Source: Gibbula magus | Lineage: Eukaryota > Mollusca > Gastropoda > Trochida > Trochidae | Direction: 5' to 3' | Length of the DNA stretch: 64,000 nt | Assembly (NCBI GenBank): GCA_936450465.1 | Contig: OW388293.1 | Location: forward strand, 53,595,201-53,659,200 | Shown here: positions 40,084-53,803 of the stretch, in pieces | How the letters are laid out: every line of letters begins with the position of its first letter | Numbering within the stretch: position 1 is the stretch's first letter | The notes under the pieces: model-generated | Told to the model about the DNA's origin: nothing | Database searches by the model: none | Seen by the model: the letters and a program-made list of their open reading frames with translations, nothing else | Translations under genes and position numbers: made by a program

Positions 40084-43000
40084 ACCATTCGATAGATCAC
40101 ATTGTAATATACATCTTAGCCAAGTTTGGTTCTGAAATATGAATTTTGAAGAAAGTTATCACGCTTGCTGTCAAGTATCATGTTTCTCGCACTTAGAATA
40201 ATTTCCATGTTTTTTCGCCAATTTGGTCACGCGAACCTCTTTAACGGCGAATCTGGAGTCCAACTTAAGGAAGGTAGCGGGAATTGGATATGACCATTCG
40301 ATAGATCACATTGTAATATACATCTTAGCCAAGTTTGGTTCTGAAATATGCATTTAGAAGAAAGTTATCACGCTTGCTGTCAAGTATCGTGTTTCTCGCA
40401 CTTAGAATAATTTCCATGTTTTTTGGCCAATTTGGTCACGCGAACCTCTTTAACGGCGAATCTGGAGTCCAACTTAAGGAAGGTAGCGGGAATTGGAAAT
40501 GACCATTCGATAGACCACATTGAAATATACATCTTAGCCAAGTTTGGTTCTGAAATATGCATTTTGAAGAAAGTTATCACGCTTGCTGTCAAGTATCGTG
40601 TTTCTCGCACTTAGAATAATTTCCATGTTTTTTGGCCAATTTGGTCACGCGAACCTCTTTAACGGCGAATCTGGAGTCCAAATTAAGGAAGGTAGCGGGA
40701 ATTGGAAATGACCGTTCAATAGATCAAATTATAATATACATCTCAGCCAAGTTTGGTTCTGAAATATGAATTTTGAAGAAAGTTATTACGCTTGCTGTCA
40801 AGTAGTGTGTTTCTCGCACTTAGAATAATTTCCATGTTTTTTGGCCAATTTGGTCACGCGAACCTCTTTAACGGCGAATCTGGAGTCCAACTTAAGGAAG
40901 GTAGCGGGAATTGGATATGACCATTCGATAGATCACATTGTAATATACATCTTAGCCAAGTTTGGTTCTGAAATATGCATTTAGAAGAAAGTTATCACGC
41001 TTGCTGTCAAGTATCGTGTTTCTCGCACTTAGAATAATTTCCATGTTTTTTGGCCAATTTGGTCACGCGAACCTCTTTAACGGCGAATCTGGAGTCCAAC
41101 TTAAGGAAGGTAGCGGGAATTTGAAATGACCATTCGATAGACCACATTGTAATATACATCTTAGCCAAGTTTGGTTCTGAAATATGCATTTAGAAGAAAG
41201 TTATCACGCTTGCTGTCAAGTATCGTGTTTCTCGCACTTAGAATAATTTCCATGTTTTTTGGCCAATTTGGTCACGCGAACCTCTTTAACGGCGAATCTG
41301 GAGTCCAAATTAAGGAAGGTAGCGGGAATTGGAAATGACCATTCGATAGATCACATTGTAATATACATCTCAGCCAAGTTTGGTTCTGAAATATGAATTT
41401 TGAAGAAAGTTATTACGCTTGCTGTCAAGTATCGTGTTTCTCGCACATAGAATAATTTCCATGTTTTTTTCCCAATTTGGTCACGCGAACCTCTTTAACG
41501 GCGAATCTGGAGTCCAACTTAAGGAAGGTAGCGGGAATTGGATATGACCATTCGATAGATCACATTGTAATATACATCTTAGCCAAGTTTGGTTCTGAAA
41601 TATGCATTTAGAAGAAAGTTATCACGCTTGCTGTCAAGTATCGTGTTTCTCGCACTTAGAATAATTTCCATGTTTTTTGGCCAATTTGGTCACGCGAACC
41701 TCTTTAACGGCGAATCTGGAGTCCAAATTAAGGAAGGTAGCGGGAATTGGAAATGACCATTCGATAGATCACATTGTAATATACATCTCAGCCAAGTTTG
41801 GTTCTGAAATATGAATTTTGAAGAAAGTTATCACGCTTGCTGTCAAGTATCGTGTTTCTCGCACTTAGAATAATTTCCATGTTTTTTGGCCAATTTGGTC
41901 ACGCGAACCTCTTTAACGGCGAATCTGGAGTCCAACTTAAGGAAGGTAGCGTGAATTGGATATGACCATTCGATAGATCACATTGTAATATACATCTTAG
42001 CCAAGTTTGGTTCTGAAATATGCATTTAGAAGAAAGTTATCACGCTTGCTGTCAAGTATCGTGTTTCTCGCACTTAGAATAATTTCCATGTTTTTTGGCC
42101 AATTTGGTCACGCGAACCTCTTTAACGGCGAATCTGGAGTCCAAATTAAGGAAGGTAGCGGGAATTGGAAATGACCATTCGATAGATCACATTGTAATAT
42201 ACATCTTAACCAAGTTTGGTTCTGAAATATGCATTTTGAAGAAAGTTATCACGCTTGCTGTCAAGTATCGTGTTTCTCGCACTTAGAATAATTTCCATGT
42301 TTTTTGGCCAATTTGGTCACGTGAACCTCTTTAACGGCGAATCTGGAGTCCAACTTAAGGAAGGTAGCGGGAATTCGAAATGACCATTCGATAGACCACA
42401 TTGTAATATACATCTTAGCCAAGTTTGGTTCTGAAATATGCATTTTGAAGAAAGTTATCACGCTTGCTGTCAAGTATCGTGTTTCTCGCACTTAGAATAA
42501 TTTCCATGTTTTTTGGCCAATTTGGTCACGCGAACCTCTTTAACGGCGAATCTGGAGTCCAAATTAAGGAAGGTAGCGGGAATTGGAAATGACCGTTCAA
42601 TAGATCAAATTATAATATACATCTCAGACAAGTTTGGTTCTGAAATATGAATTTTGAAGAAAGTTATTACGCTTGCTGTCAAGTAGTGTGTTTCTCGCAC
42701 TTAGAATAATTTCCATGTTTTTTGGCCAATTTGGTCACGAGAACCTCTTTAACGGCGAATCTGGAGTCCAAATTAAGGAAGGTAGCGGGAATTGGAAATG
42801 ACCGTTCAATAGATCAAATTATAATATACATCTCAGCCATGTTTGGTTCTGAAATATGAATTTTGAAGAAAGTTATTACGCTTGCTGTCAAGTAGTGTGT
42901 TTCTCGCACTTAGAATAATTTCCATGTTTTTTTGGCCAATTTGGTCACGCGAACCTCTTTAACGGCGAATCTGGAGTCCAACTTAAGGAAGGTAGCGGGA

Positions 43001-43923
43001 ATTGGATATTACCATTCGATAGATCACATTGTAATATAAATCTTAGCCAAGTTTGGTTCTGAAATATGCATTTAGAAGAAAGTTATCACGCTTGCTGTCA
43101 AGTATCGTGTTTCTCGCACTTAGAATAATTTCCATGTTTTTTGGCCAATTTGGTCACGCGAACCTCTTTAACGGCGAATCTGGAGTCCAACTTAAGGAAG
43201 GTAGCGGGAATTCGAAATGACCATTCGATAGACCACATTGTAATATACACCTAAGCCAAGTTTGGTTCTGAAATATGCATTTTGAAGAAAGTTATCACGC
43301 TTGCTGTCAAGTATCGTGTTTCTCGCACTTAGAATAATTTCCATGTTTTTTGGCCAATTTGGTCACGCGAACCTCTTTAACGGCGAATCTGGAGTCCAAA
43401 TTAAGGAAGGTAGCGGGAATTGGAAATGACCGTTCAATAGATCAAATTATAATATACATCTCAGCCAAGTTTGGTTCTGAAATATGAATTTTGAAGAAAG
43501 TTATTACGCTTGCTGTCAAGTAGTGTGTTTCTCGCACTTAGAATAATTTCCATGTTTTTTGGCCAATTTGGTCACGCGAACCTCTTTAACGGCGAATCTG
43601 GAGTCCAACTTAAGGAAGGTAGCGGGAATTGGATATGACCATTCGATAGATCACATTGTAATATACATCTTAGCCAAGTTTGGTTCTGAAATATGCATTT
43701 TGAAGAAAGTTATCGCGCTTGCTGTCAAGTATCGTGTTTCTCGCACTTAGAATAATTTCCATGTTTTTTGGCCAATTTGGTCACGCGAACCTCTTTAACG
43801 GCGAATCTGGAGTCCAAATTAAGGAAGGTAGCGGGAATTGGAAATAACCGTTCAATAGATCACATTATAATATACATCTCAGCCAAGTTTGGTTCTGAAA
43901 TATGAATTTTGAAGAAAGTTATT
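40084..43923 (+). repeat. Segmental duplication X, copy 2
   Basis: Repeats 34,230-38,069 in the same order with few changes. Examples are TTTGATC near 35,835 against TTTGGTC here, and ATTACG near 35,977 against ATCACG near 41,831. Both copies keep the T7 tract that adds one base (near 37,072 and 42,926). Confidence 0.9.
41888..43769 (+). repeat. Nine-monomer unit, copy 2, M201-M209
   Basis: Copy of 36,034-37,915 at +5,854 bp. It keeps GCGTGAATT, CTTAACC, CACGTG, CTCAGAC, CACGAG, GATATTACC, CACCTAAGCC and ATCGCG in order. Confidence 0.9.
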
Positions 43924-46900
43924 ACGCTTGCTGTCAAGTATCGTGTTTCTCGCACTTAGAATAATTTCCATGTTTTTTGGCCAATTTGGTCACGCGAACC
44001 TCTTTAACGGCGAATCTGGAGTCCAACTTAAGGAAGGTAGCGTGAATTGGATATGACCATTCGATAGATCACATTGTAATATACATCTTAGCCAAGTTTG
44101 GTTCTGAAATATGCATTTAGAAGAAAGTTATCACGCTTGCTGTCAAGTATCGTGTTTCTCGCACTTAGAATAATTTCCATGTTTTTTGGCCAATTTGGTC
44201 ACGCGAACCTCTTTAACGGCGAATCTGGAGTCCAAATTAAGGAAGGTAGCGGGAATTGGAAATGACCATTCGATAGATCACATTGTAATATACATCTTAA
44301 CCAAGTTTGGTTCTGAAATATGCATTTTGAAGAAAGTTATCACGCTTGCTGTCAAGTATCGTGTTTCTCGCACTTAGAATAATTTCCATGTTTTTTGGCC
44401 AATTTGGTCACGTGAACCTCTTTAACGGCGAATCTGGAGTCCAACTTAAGGAAGGTAGCGGGAATTCGAAATGACCATTCGATAGACCACATTGTAATAT
44501 ACATCTTAGCCAAGTTTGGTTCTGAAATATGCATTTTGAAGAAAGTTATCACGCTTGCTGTCAAGTATCGTGTTTCTCGCACTTAGAATAATTTCCATGT
44601 TTTTTGGCCAATTTGGTCACGCGAACCTCTTTAACGGCGAATCTGGAGTCCAAATTAAGGAAGGTAGCGGGAATTGGAAATGACCGTTCAATAGATCAAA
44701 TTATAATATACATCTCAGACAAGTTTGGTTCTGAAATATGAATTTTGAAGAAAGTTATTACGCTTGCTGTCAAGTAGTGTGTTTCTCGCACTTAGAATAA
44801 TTTCCATGTTTTTTGGCCAATTTGGTCACGAGAACCTCTTTAACGGCGAATCTGGAGTCCAACTTAAGGAAGGTAGCGGGAATTGGAAATGACCGTTCAA
44901 TAGAACAAATTATAATATACATCTAAGCCAAGTTTGGTTCTGAAATATGAATTTTGAAGAAAGTTATTACGCTTGCTGTCAAGTAGTGTGTTTCTCGCAC
45001 TTAGAATAATTTCCATGTTTTTTTGGCCAATTTGGTCACGCGAACCTCTTTAACGGCGAATCTGGAGTCCAACTTAAGGAAGGTAGCGGGAATTGGATAT
45101 TACCATTCGATAGATCACATTGTAATATAAATCTTAGCCAAGTTTGGTTCTGAAATATGCATTTAGAAGAAAGTTATCACGCTTGCTGTCAAGTATCGTG
45201 TTTCTCGCACTTAGAATAATTTCCATGTTTTTTGGCCAATTTGGTCACGCGAACCTCTTTAACGGCGAATCTGGAGTCCAACTTAAGGAAGGTAGCGGGA
45301 ATTCGAAATGACCATTCGATAGACCACATTGTAATATACACCTAAGCCAAGTTTGGTTCTGAAATATGCATTTTGAAGAAAGTTATCACGCTTGCTGTCA
45401 AGTATCGTGTTTCTCGCACTTAGAATAATTTCCATGTTTTTTGGCCAATTTGGTCACGCGAACCTCTTTAACGGCGAATCTGGAGTCCAAATTAAGGAAG
45501 GTAGCGGGAATTGGAAATGACCGTTCAATAGATCAAATTATAATATACATCTCAGCCAAGTTTGGTTCTGAAATATGAATTTTGAAGAAAGTTATTACGC
45601 TTGCTGTCAAGTAGTGTGTTTCTCGCACTTAGAATAATTTCCATGTTTTTTGGCCAATTTGGTCACGCGAACCTCTTTAACGGCGAATCTGGAGTCCAAC
45701 TTAAGGAAGGTAGCGGGAATTGGATATGACCATTCGATAGATCACATTGTAATATACATCTTAGCCAAGTTTGGTTCTGAAATATGCATTTTGAAGAAAG
45801 TTATCGCGCTTGCTGTCAAGTATCGTGTTTCTCGCACTTAGAATAATTTCCATGTTTTTTGGCCAATTTGGTCACGCGAACCTCTTTAACGGCGAATCTG
45901 GAGTCCAAATTAAGGAAGGTAGCGGGAATTGGAAATGACCGTTCAATAGATCACATTATAATATACATCTCAGCCAAGTTTGGTTCTGAAATATGAATTT
46001 TGAAGAAAGTTATCACGCTTGCTGTCAAGTATCGTGTTTCTCGCACTTAGAATAATTTCCATGTTTTTTGGCCAATTTGGTCACGCGAACCTCTTTAACG
46101 GCGAATCTGGAGTCCAACTTAAGGAAGGTAGCGGGAATTCGAAATGACCATTCGATAGACCACATTGCAATATACATCTTAGCCAAGTTTGGTTCTGAAA
46201 TATGCATTTAGAAGAAAGTTATCACGCTTGCTGTCAAGTATCGTGTTTCTCGCACTTAGAATAATTTCCATGTTTTTTGGCCAATTTGGTCACGCGAACC
46301 TCTTTAACGGCGAATCTGGAGTCCAACTTAAGGAAGGTAGCGGGAATTGGATATGACCATTCGATAGATCACATTTTAATATACATCTTAGCCAAGTTTG
46401 GTTCTGAAATATGCATTTTGAAGAAAGTTATCACGCTTGCTGTCAAGTATCGTGTTTCTCGCACTTAGAATAATTTCCATGTTTTTTGGCCAATTTGGTC
46501 ACGCGAACCTCTTTAACGGCGAATCTGGAGTCCAAATTAAGGAAGGTAGCGGGAATTGGAAATGACCGTTCAATAGATCAAATTATAATATACATCTCAG
46601 ACAAGTTTGGTTCTGAAATATGAATTTTGAAGAAAGTTATTACGCTTGCTGTCAAGTAGTGTGTTTCTCGCACTTAGAATAATTTCCATGTTTTTTGGCC
46701 AATTTGGTCACGAGAACCTCTTTAACGGCGAATCTGGAGTCCAACTTAAGGAAGGTAGCGGGAATTGGATATGACCATTCGATAGATCACATTGTAATAT
46801 AAATCTTAGCCAAGTTTGGTTCTGAAATATGCATTTAGAAGAACGTTATCACGCTTGCTGTCAAGTATCGTGTTTCTCGCACTTAGAATAATTTCCATGT

Positions 46901-48085
46901 TTTTTGGCCAATTTGGTCACGCGAACCTCTTTAACGGCGAATCTGGAGTCCAACTTAAGGAAGGTAGCGGGAATTCGAAATGACCATTCGATAGACCACA
47001 TTGTAATATACACCTAAGCCAAGTTTGGTTCTGAAATATGAATTTTGAAGAAAGTTATCACGCTTGCTGTCATGTAGTGTGTTTCTCGCACTTAGAATAA
47101 TTTCCATGTTTTTTGGCCAATTTGGTCACGAGAACCTCTTTAACGGCGAATCTGGAGTCCAAATTAAGGAAGGTAGCGGGAATTGGATATGACCATTCGA
47201 TAGATCACATTGTAATATAAATCTTAGCCAAGTTTGGTTCTGAAATATGAATTTTGAAGAAAGTTATTACGCTTGCTGTCAAGTAGTGTGTTTCTCGCAC
47301 TTAGAATAATTTCCATGTTTTTTGGCCAATTTGGTCACGAGAACCTCTTTAACGGCGAATCTGGAGTCCAAATTAAGGAAGGTAGCGGGAATTGGAAATG
47401 ACCGTTCAATAGATCAAATTATAATATACATCTCAGCCAAGTTTGGTTCTGAAATATGAATTTTGAAGAAAGTTATTACGCTTGCTGTCAAGTAGTGTGT
47501 TCCTCGCACTTAGAATAATTTCCATGTTTTTTTGGCCAATTTGGTCACGCGAACCTCTTTAACGGCGAATCTGGAGTCCAACTTAAGGAAGGTAGCGGGA
47601 ATTGGAAATAACCGTTCAATAGATCACATTATAATATACATCTCAGCCAAGTTTGGTTCTGAAATATGAATTTTGAAGAAAGTTATCACGCTTGCTGTCA
47701 AGTATCGTGTTTCTCGCACTTAGAATAATTTCCATGTTTTTTGGCCAATTTGGTCACGCGAACCTCTTTAACGGCGAATCTGGAGTCCAACTTAAGGAAG
47801 GTAGCGGGAATTCGAAATGACCATTCGATAGACCACATTGCAATATACATCTTAGCCAAGTTTGGTTCTGAAATATGCATTTAGAAGAAAGTTATCACGC
47901 TTGCTGTCAAGTATCGTGTTTCTCGCACTTAGAATAATTTCCATGTTTTTTGGCCAATTTGGTCACGCGAACCTCTTTAACGGCGAATCTGGAGTCCAAC
48001 TTAAGGAAGGTAGCGGGAATTGGATATGACCATTCGATAGATCACATTGTAATATACATCTTAGCCAAGTTTGGTTCTGAAATAT
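43924..48085 (+). repeat. Segmental duplication of 35,979-40,140, offset 7,945 bp
   Basis: Monomers M211-M229 repeat M173-M191 in order. The left edge is at or slightly before 35,979/43,924. The right edge is the first mismatch, GAATTTT at 40,141 against GCATTTT at 48,086. Private changes seen are CATTTTAAT near 46,375, GAACGTT near 46,853, TTCCTCG near 47,502, and GACCAC against GAACAC near 46,994/39,049. One internal monomer (M215, starting about 44,815) differs more, with GAACAAATT and CTAAGCC. Confidence 0.9.
43979..45860 (+). repeat. Nine-monomer unit, copy 3, M211-M219
   Basis: Copy at +7,945 bp from the first and +2,091 bp from the second, separated from the second by one monomer. The fifth monomer has CAACTT, GAACAAATT and CTAAGCC where copies 1 and 2 have CAAATT, GATCAAATT and CAGCCATG. 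Confidence 0.9.
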
Positions 48086-51000
48086 GCATTTTGAAGAAAG
48101 TTATCACGCTTGCTGTCAAGTATCGTGTTTCTCGCACTTAGAATAATTTCCATGTTTTTTGGCCAATTTGGTCACGCGAACCTCTTTAACGGCGAATCTG
48201 GAGTCCAACTTAAGGAAGGTAGCGGGAATTGGAAATGACCATTCAATAGATCACATTGTAATATACATCTCAGCCAAGTTTGGTTCTGAAATATGAATTT
48301 TGAAGAAAGTTATTACGCTTGCTGTCAAGTAGTGTGTTTCTCGCACTTAGAATAATTTCCATGTTTTTTGGCCAATTTGGTCACGCGAACCTCTTTAACG
48401 GCGAATCTGGAGTCCAAATTAAGGAAGGTAGCGGGAATTGGAAATGACCATTCGATAGATCACATTGTAATATACATCTCAGCCAAGTTTGGTTCTGAAA
48501 TATGAATTTTGAAGAAAGTTATTACGCTTGCTGTCAAGTATCGTGTTTCTCGCACTTAGAATAATTTCCATGTTTTTTGGCCAATTTGGTCACGCGAACC
48601 TCTTTAACGGCGAATCTGGAGTCCAACTTAAGGAAGGTAGCGGGAATTGGATATGACCATTCGATAGATCACATTGTAATATACATCTTAGCCAAGTTTG
48701 GTTCTGAAATATGCATTTAGAAGAAAGTTATCACGCTTGCTGTCAAGTATCGTGTTTCTCGCACTTAGAATAATTTCCATGTTTTTTGGCCAATTTGGTC
48801 ACGCGAACCTCTTTAACGGCGAATCTGGAGTCCAACTTAAGGAAGGTAGCGTGAATTGGAAATGACCATTCAATAGATCACATTGTAATATACATCTCAG
48901 CCAAGTTTGGTTCTGAAATATGAATTTTGAAGAAAGTTATTACGCTTGCTGTCAAGTAGTGTGTTTCTCGCACTTAGAATAATTTCCATGTTTTTTGGCC
49001 AATTTGGTCACGCGAACCTCTTTAACGGCGAATCTGGAGTCCAACTTAAGGAAGGTAGCGGGAATTTGAAATGACCATTCGATAGATCACATTGTAATAT
49101 ACATCTTAGCCAAGTTTGGTTCTGAAATATGCATTTTGAAGAAAGTTATCACGCTTGCTGTCAAGTATCGTGTTTCTCGCACTTAGAATAATTTCCATGT
49201 TTTTTGGCCAATTTGGTCACGCGAACCTCTTTAACGGCGAATCTGGAGTCCAAATTAAGGAAGGTAGCGGGAATTGGAAATGAACATTCGATAGATCACA
49301 TTGTAATATACATCTTAACCAAGTTTGGTTCTGAAATATGCATTTTGAAGAAAGTTATCACGCTTGCTGTCAAGTATCGTGTTTCTCGCACTTAGAATAA
49401 TTTCCATGTTTTTTGGCCAATTTGGTCACGCGAACCTCTTTAACGGCGAATCTGGAGTCCAACTTAAGGAAGGTAGCGGGAATTCGAAATGACCATTCGA
49501 TAGACCACATTGTAATATACACCTTAGCCAAGTTTGGTTCTGAAATATGCATTTTGAAGAAAGTTATCACGCTTGCTGTCAAGTATCGTGTTTCTCGCAC
49601 TTAGAATAATTTCCATGTTTTTTGGCCAATTTGGTCACGCGAACCTCTTTAACGGCGAATCTGGAGTCCAACTTAAGGAAGGTAGCGGGAATTGGATATG
49701 ACCATTCGATAGATCACATTGTAATATACATCTTAGCCAAGTTTGGTTCTGAAATATGCATTTAGAAGAAAGTTATCACGCTTGCTGTCAAGTATCGTGT
49801 TTCTCGCACTTAGAATAATTTCCATGTTTTTTGGCCAATTTGGTCACGCGAACCTCTTTAACGGCGAATCTGGAGTCCAACTTAAGGAAGGTAGCGTGAA
49901 TTGGAAATGACCATTCAATAGATCACATTGTAATATACATCTCAGCCAAGTTTGGTTCTGAAATATGAATTTTGAAGAAAGTTATTACGCTTGCTGTCAA
50001 GTAGTGTGTTTCTCGCACTTAGAATAATTTCCATGTTTTTTGGCCAATTTGGTCACGCGAACCTCTTTAACGGCGAATCTGGAGTCCAAATTAAGGAAGG
50101 TAGCGGGAATTGGAAATGACCATTCGATAGATCACATTGTAATATACATCTCAGCCAAGTTTGGTTCTGAAATATGAATTTTGAAGAAAGTTATTACGCT
50201 TGCTGTCAAGTATCGTGTTTCTCGCACGTAGAATAATTTCCATGTTTTTTTCCCAATTTGGTCACGCGAACCTCTTTAACGGCGAATCTGGAGTCCAACT
50301 TAAGGAAGGTAGCGGGAATTGGATATGACCATTCGATAGATCACATTGTAATATACATCTTAGCCAAGTTTGGTTCTGAAATATGCATTTAGAAGAAAGT
50401 TATCACGCTTGCTGTCAAGTATCGTGTTTCTCGCACTTAGAATAATTTCCATGTTTTTTGGCCAATTTGGTCACGCGAACCTCTTTAACGGCGAATCTGG
50501 AGTCCAAATTAAGGAAGGTAGCGGGAATTGGAAATAACCATTCGATAGATCACATTGTAATATACATCTCAGCCAAGTTTGGTTCTGAAATATGAATTTT
50601 GAAGAAAGTTATTACGCTTGCTGTCAAGTATCGTGTTTCTCGCACTTAGAATAATTTCCATGTTTTTTGGCCAATTTGGTCACGCGAACCTCTTTAACGG
50701 CGAATCTGGAGTCCAACTTAAGGAAGGTAGCGTGAATTGGATATGACCATTCGATAGATCACATTGTAATATACATCTTAGCCAAGTTTGGTTCTGAAAT
50801 ATGCATTTAGAAGAAAGTTATCACGCTTGCTGTCAAGTATCGTGTTTCTCGCACTTAGAATAATTTCCATGTTTTTTGGCCAATTTGGTCACGCGAACCT
50901 CTTTAACGGCGAATCTGGAGTCCAACTTAAGGAAGGTAGCGGGAATTTGAAATGACCATTCGATAGATCACATTGTAATATACATCTTAGCCAAGTTTGG

Positions 51001-51713
51001 TTCTGAAATATGCATTTAGAAGAAAGTTATCACGCTTGCTGTCAAGTATCGTGTTTCTCGCACTTAGAATAATTTCCATGTTTTTTGGCCAATTTGGTCA
51101 CGCGAACCTCTTTAACGGCGAATCTGGAGTCCAAATTAAGGAAGGTAGCGGGAATTGGAAATGAACATTCGATAGATCACATTGTAATATACATCTTAAC
51201 CAAGTTTGGTTCTGAAATATGCATTTTGAAGAAAGTTATCACGCTTGCTGTCAAGTATCGTGTTTCTCGCACTTAGAATAATTTCCATGTTTTTTGGCCA
51301 ATTTGGTCACGCGAACCTCTTTAACGGCGAATCTGGAGTCCAACTTAAGGAAGGTAGCGGGAATTCGAAATGACCATTCGATAGACCACATTGTAATATA
51401 CACCTTAGCCAAGTTTGGTTCTGAAATATGCATTTTGAAGAAAGTTATCACGCTTGCTGTCAAGTATCGTGTTCCTCGCACTTAGAATAATTTCCATGTT
51501 TTTTGGCCAATTTGGTCACGCGAACCTCTTTAACGGCGAATCTGGAGTCCAAATTAAGGAAGGTAGCGGGAATTGGAAATGACCGTTCAATAGATCAAAT
51601 TATAATATACATCTCAGCCAAGTTTGGTTCTGAAATATGAATTTTGAAGAAAGTTATTACGCTTGCTGTCAAGTAGTGTGTTTCTCGCACTTAGAATAAT
51701 TTCCATGTTTTTT
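48086..51713 (+). repeat. Zone with nine-monomer periodicity, M230 (3' part)-M247
   Basis: Markers recur at 1,881 bp. TGAACATTCG with CTTAACC is at 49,206 and 51,087, and the C-core CACCTTAGCC monomer is at 49,415 and 51,296. Monomers with GCGTGAATT and TTTGAAATG precede both. Flanking monomers differ between the two copies, so only about four of the nine are well matched. A CACGTAG plus T7-CCC variant lies near 50,226-50,255. Confidence 0.85.
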
Positions 51714-52549
51714 GGCCAATTTGGTCACGCGAACCTCTTTAACGGCGAATCTGGAGTCCAAATTAAGGAAGGTAGCGGGAATTCGAAATGACCATTCGAT
51801 AGATCACATTGGAATTTACTTCCCAGCCAAGTTTGGTTCTGAAATATGCATTTTGAAGAAAGTTATCACGATTGCTGTCAAGTAGTGTGGTTCTCGCACT
51901 TAGTAAAATGTCCATGTTTTTTGGCCAATTTGGTCACGCGAACCTCTTTAACGGCGAATCTGGAGTCCAACTTAAGGAAGGTAGCGGGAATTCGAAATGA
52001 CCATTCGATAGACCACATTGTAATATACACCTTAGCCAAGTTTGGTTCTGAAATATGCATTTTGAAGAAAGTTATCACGCTTGCTGTCAAGTATCGTGTT
52101 TCTCGCACTTAGAATAATTTCCATGTTTTTTGGCCAATTTGGTCACGCGAACCTCTTTAACGGCGAATCTGGAGTCCAAATTAAGGAAGGTAGCGGGAAT
52201 TGGAAATGACCGTTCTATAGATCAAATTATAACATACATCTTAGCCAAGTTTGGTTCTGAAATATGCATTTTGAAGAAAGTTATCGCGCTTGCTGTCAAG
52301 TATCGTGTTTCTCGCACTTAGAATAATTTCCATGTTTTTTGGCCAATTTGGTCACGCGAACCTCTTTAACGGCGAATCTGGAGTCCAACTTAAGGAAGGT
52401 AGCGGGAATTCGAAATGACCATTCGATAGACCACATTGTAATATACATCTTAGCCAAGTTTGGTTCTGAAATATGCATTTAGAAGAAAGTTATCACGCTT
52501 GCTGTCAAGTATCGTGTTTCTCGCACTTAGAATAATTTCCATGTTTTTT
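51714..52549 (+). repeat. Divergent tetramer, copy 1, M248-M251
   Basis: Four monomers. The first carries the densest cluster of changes in the window between about 51,811 and 51,911: GGAATTTACTTCCC, CACGATTGC, GTGTGGTTC and TAGTAAAATGTCC. It is followed by a C-core CACCTTAGCC monomer, a GTTCTATAG monomer with ATCGCG, and a C-core GCATTTAG monomer. The longest open frame here (88 codons from 51,846) arises only because TAGTAAAA removes the usual in-frame stop. Confidence 0.92.
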
Positions 52550-52967
52550 GGCCAATTTGGTCACGCGAACCTCTTTAACGGCGAATCTGGAGTCCAACTT
52601 AAGGAAGGTAGCGGGAATTGGAAATGACCGTTCAATAGATCAAATTATAATATACATCTCAGCCAAGTTTGGTTCTGAAATATGAATTTTGAAGAAAGTT
52701 ATTACGCTTGCTGTCAAGTAGTGTGTTTCTCGCACTTAGAATAATTTCCATGTTTTTTGGCCAATTTGGTCACGCGAACCTCTTTAACGGCGAATCTGGA
52801 GTCCAAATTAAGGAAGGTAGCGGGAATTGGAAATGACCGTTCAATAGATCAAATTATAATATACATCTCAGCCAAGTTTGGTTCTGAAATATGAATTTTG
52901 AAGAAAGTTATTACGCTTGCTGTCAAGTAGTGTGTTTCTCGCACTTAGAATAATTTCCATGTTTTTT
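52550..52967 (+). repeat. Two-monomer spacer, M252-M253
   Basis: Two GTTCAATAG/GATCAAATTATAAT monomers, one with CAACTT and one with CAAATT, separating tetramer copies 1 and 2 and giving a six-monomer (1,254-bp) spacing. M247, just before copy 1, is of the same type. Confidence 0.85.
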
Positions 52968-53803
52968 GGCCAATTTGGTCACGCGAACCTCTTTAACGGC
53001 GAATCTGGAGTCCAAATTAAGGAAGGTAGCGGGAATTCGAAATGACCATTCGATAGATCACATTGGAATTTACTTCCCAGCCAAGTTTGGTTCTGAAATA
53101 TGCATTTTGAAGAAAGTTATCACGATTGCTGTCAAGTAGTGTGGTTCTCGCACTTAGTAAAATGTCCATGTTTTTTGGCCAATTTGGTCACGCGAACCTC
53201 TTTAACGGCGAATCTGGAGTCCAACTTAAGGAAGGTAGCGGGAATTCGAAATGACCATTCGATAGACCACATTGTAATATACACCTTAGCCAAGTTTGGT
53301 TCTGAAATATGCATTTTGAAGAAAGTTATCACGCTTGCTGTCAAGTATCGTGTTTCTCGCACTTAGAATAATTTCCATGTTTTTTGGCCAATTTGGTCAC
53401 GCGAACCTCTTTAACGGCGAATCTGGAGTCCAACTTAAGGAAGGTAGCGGGAATTGGAAATGACCGTTCTATAGATCAAATTATAATATACATCTTAGCC
53501 AAGTTTGGTTCTGAAATATGCATTTTGAAGAAAGTTATCGCGCTTGCTGTCAAGTATCGTGTTTCTCGCACTTAGAATAATTTCCATGTTTTTTGGCCAA
53601 TTTGGTCACGCGAACCTCTTTAACGGCGAATCTGGAGTCCAACTTAAGGAAGGTAGCGGGAATTCGAAATGACCATTCGATAGACCACATTGTAATATAC
53701 ATCTTAGCCAAGTTTGGTTCTGAAATATGCATTTAGAAGAAAGTTATCACGCTTGCTGTCAAGTATCGTGTTTCTCGCACTTAGAATAATTTCCATGTTT
53801 TTT
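52968..53803 (+). repeat. Divergent tetramer, copy 2, M254-M257
   Basis: Repeats 51,714-52,549 including the whole GGAATTTACTTCCC to TAGTAAAATGTCC cluster. In its third monomer CAACTT replaces CAAATT, and ATAAT replaces ATAAC. Confidence 0.92.

Noticed and set aside
51846..52112. Longest open frames in the window (88 codons, also at 53,100 and 57,072)
   Set aside because: They are long only because TAGTAAAATG shifts the context of the usual stop; the product is simply two monomer frames joined. No start-site or family evidence.
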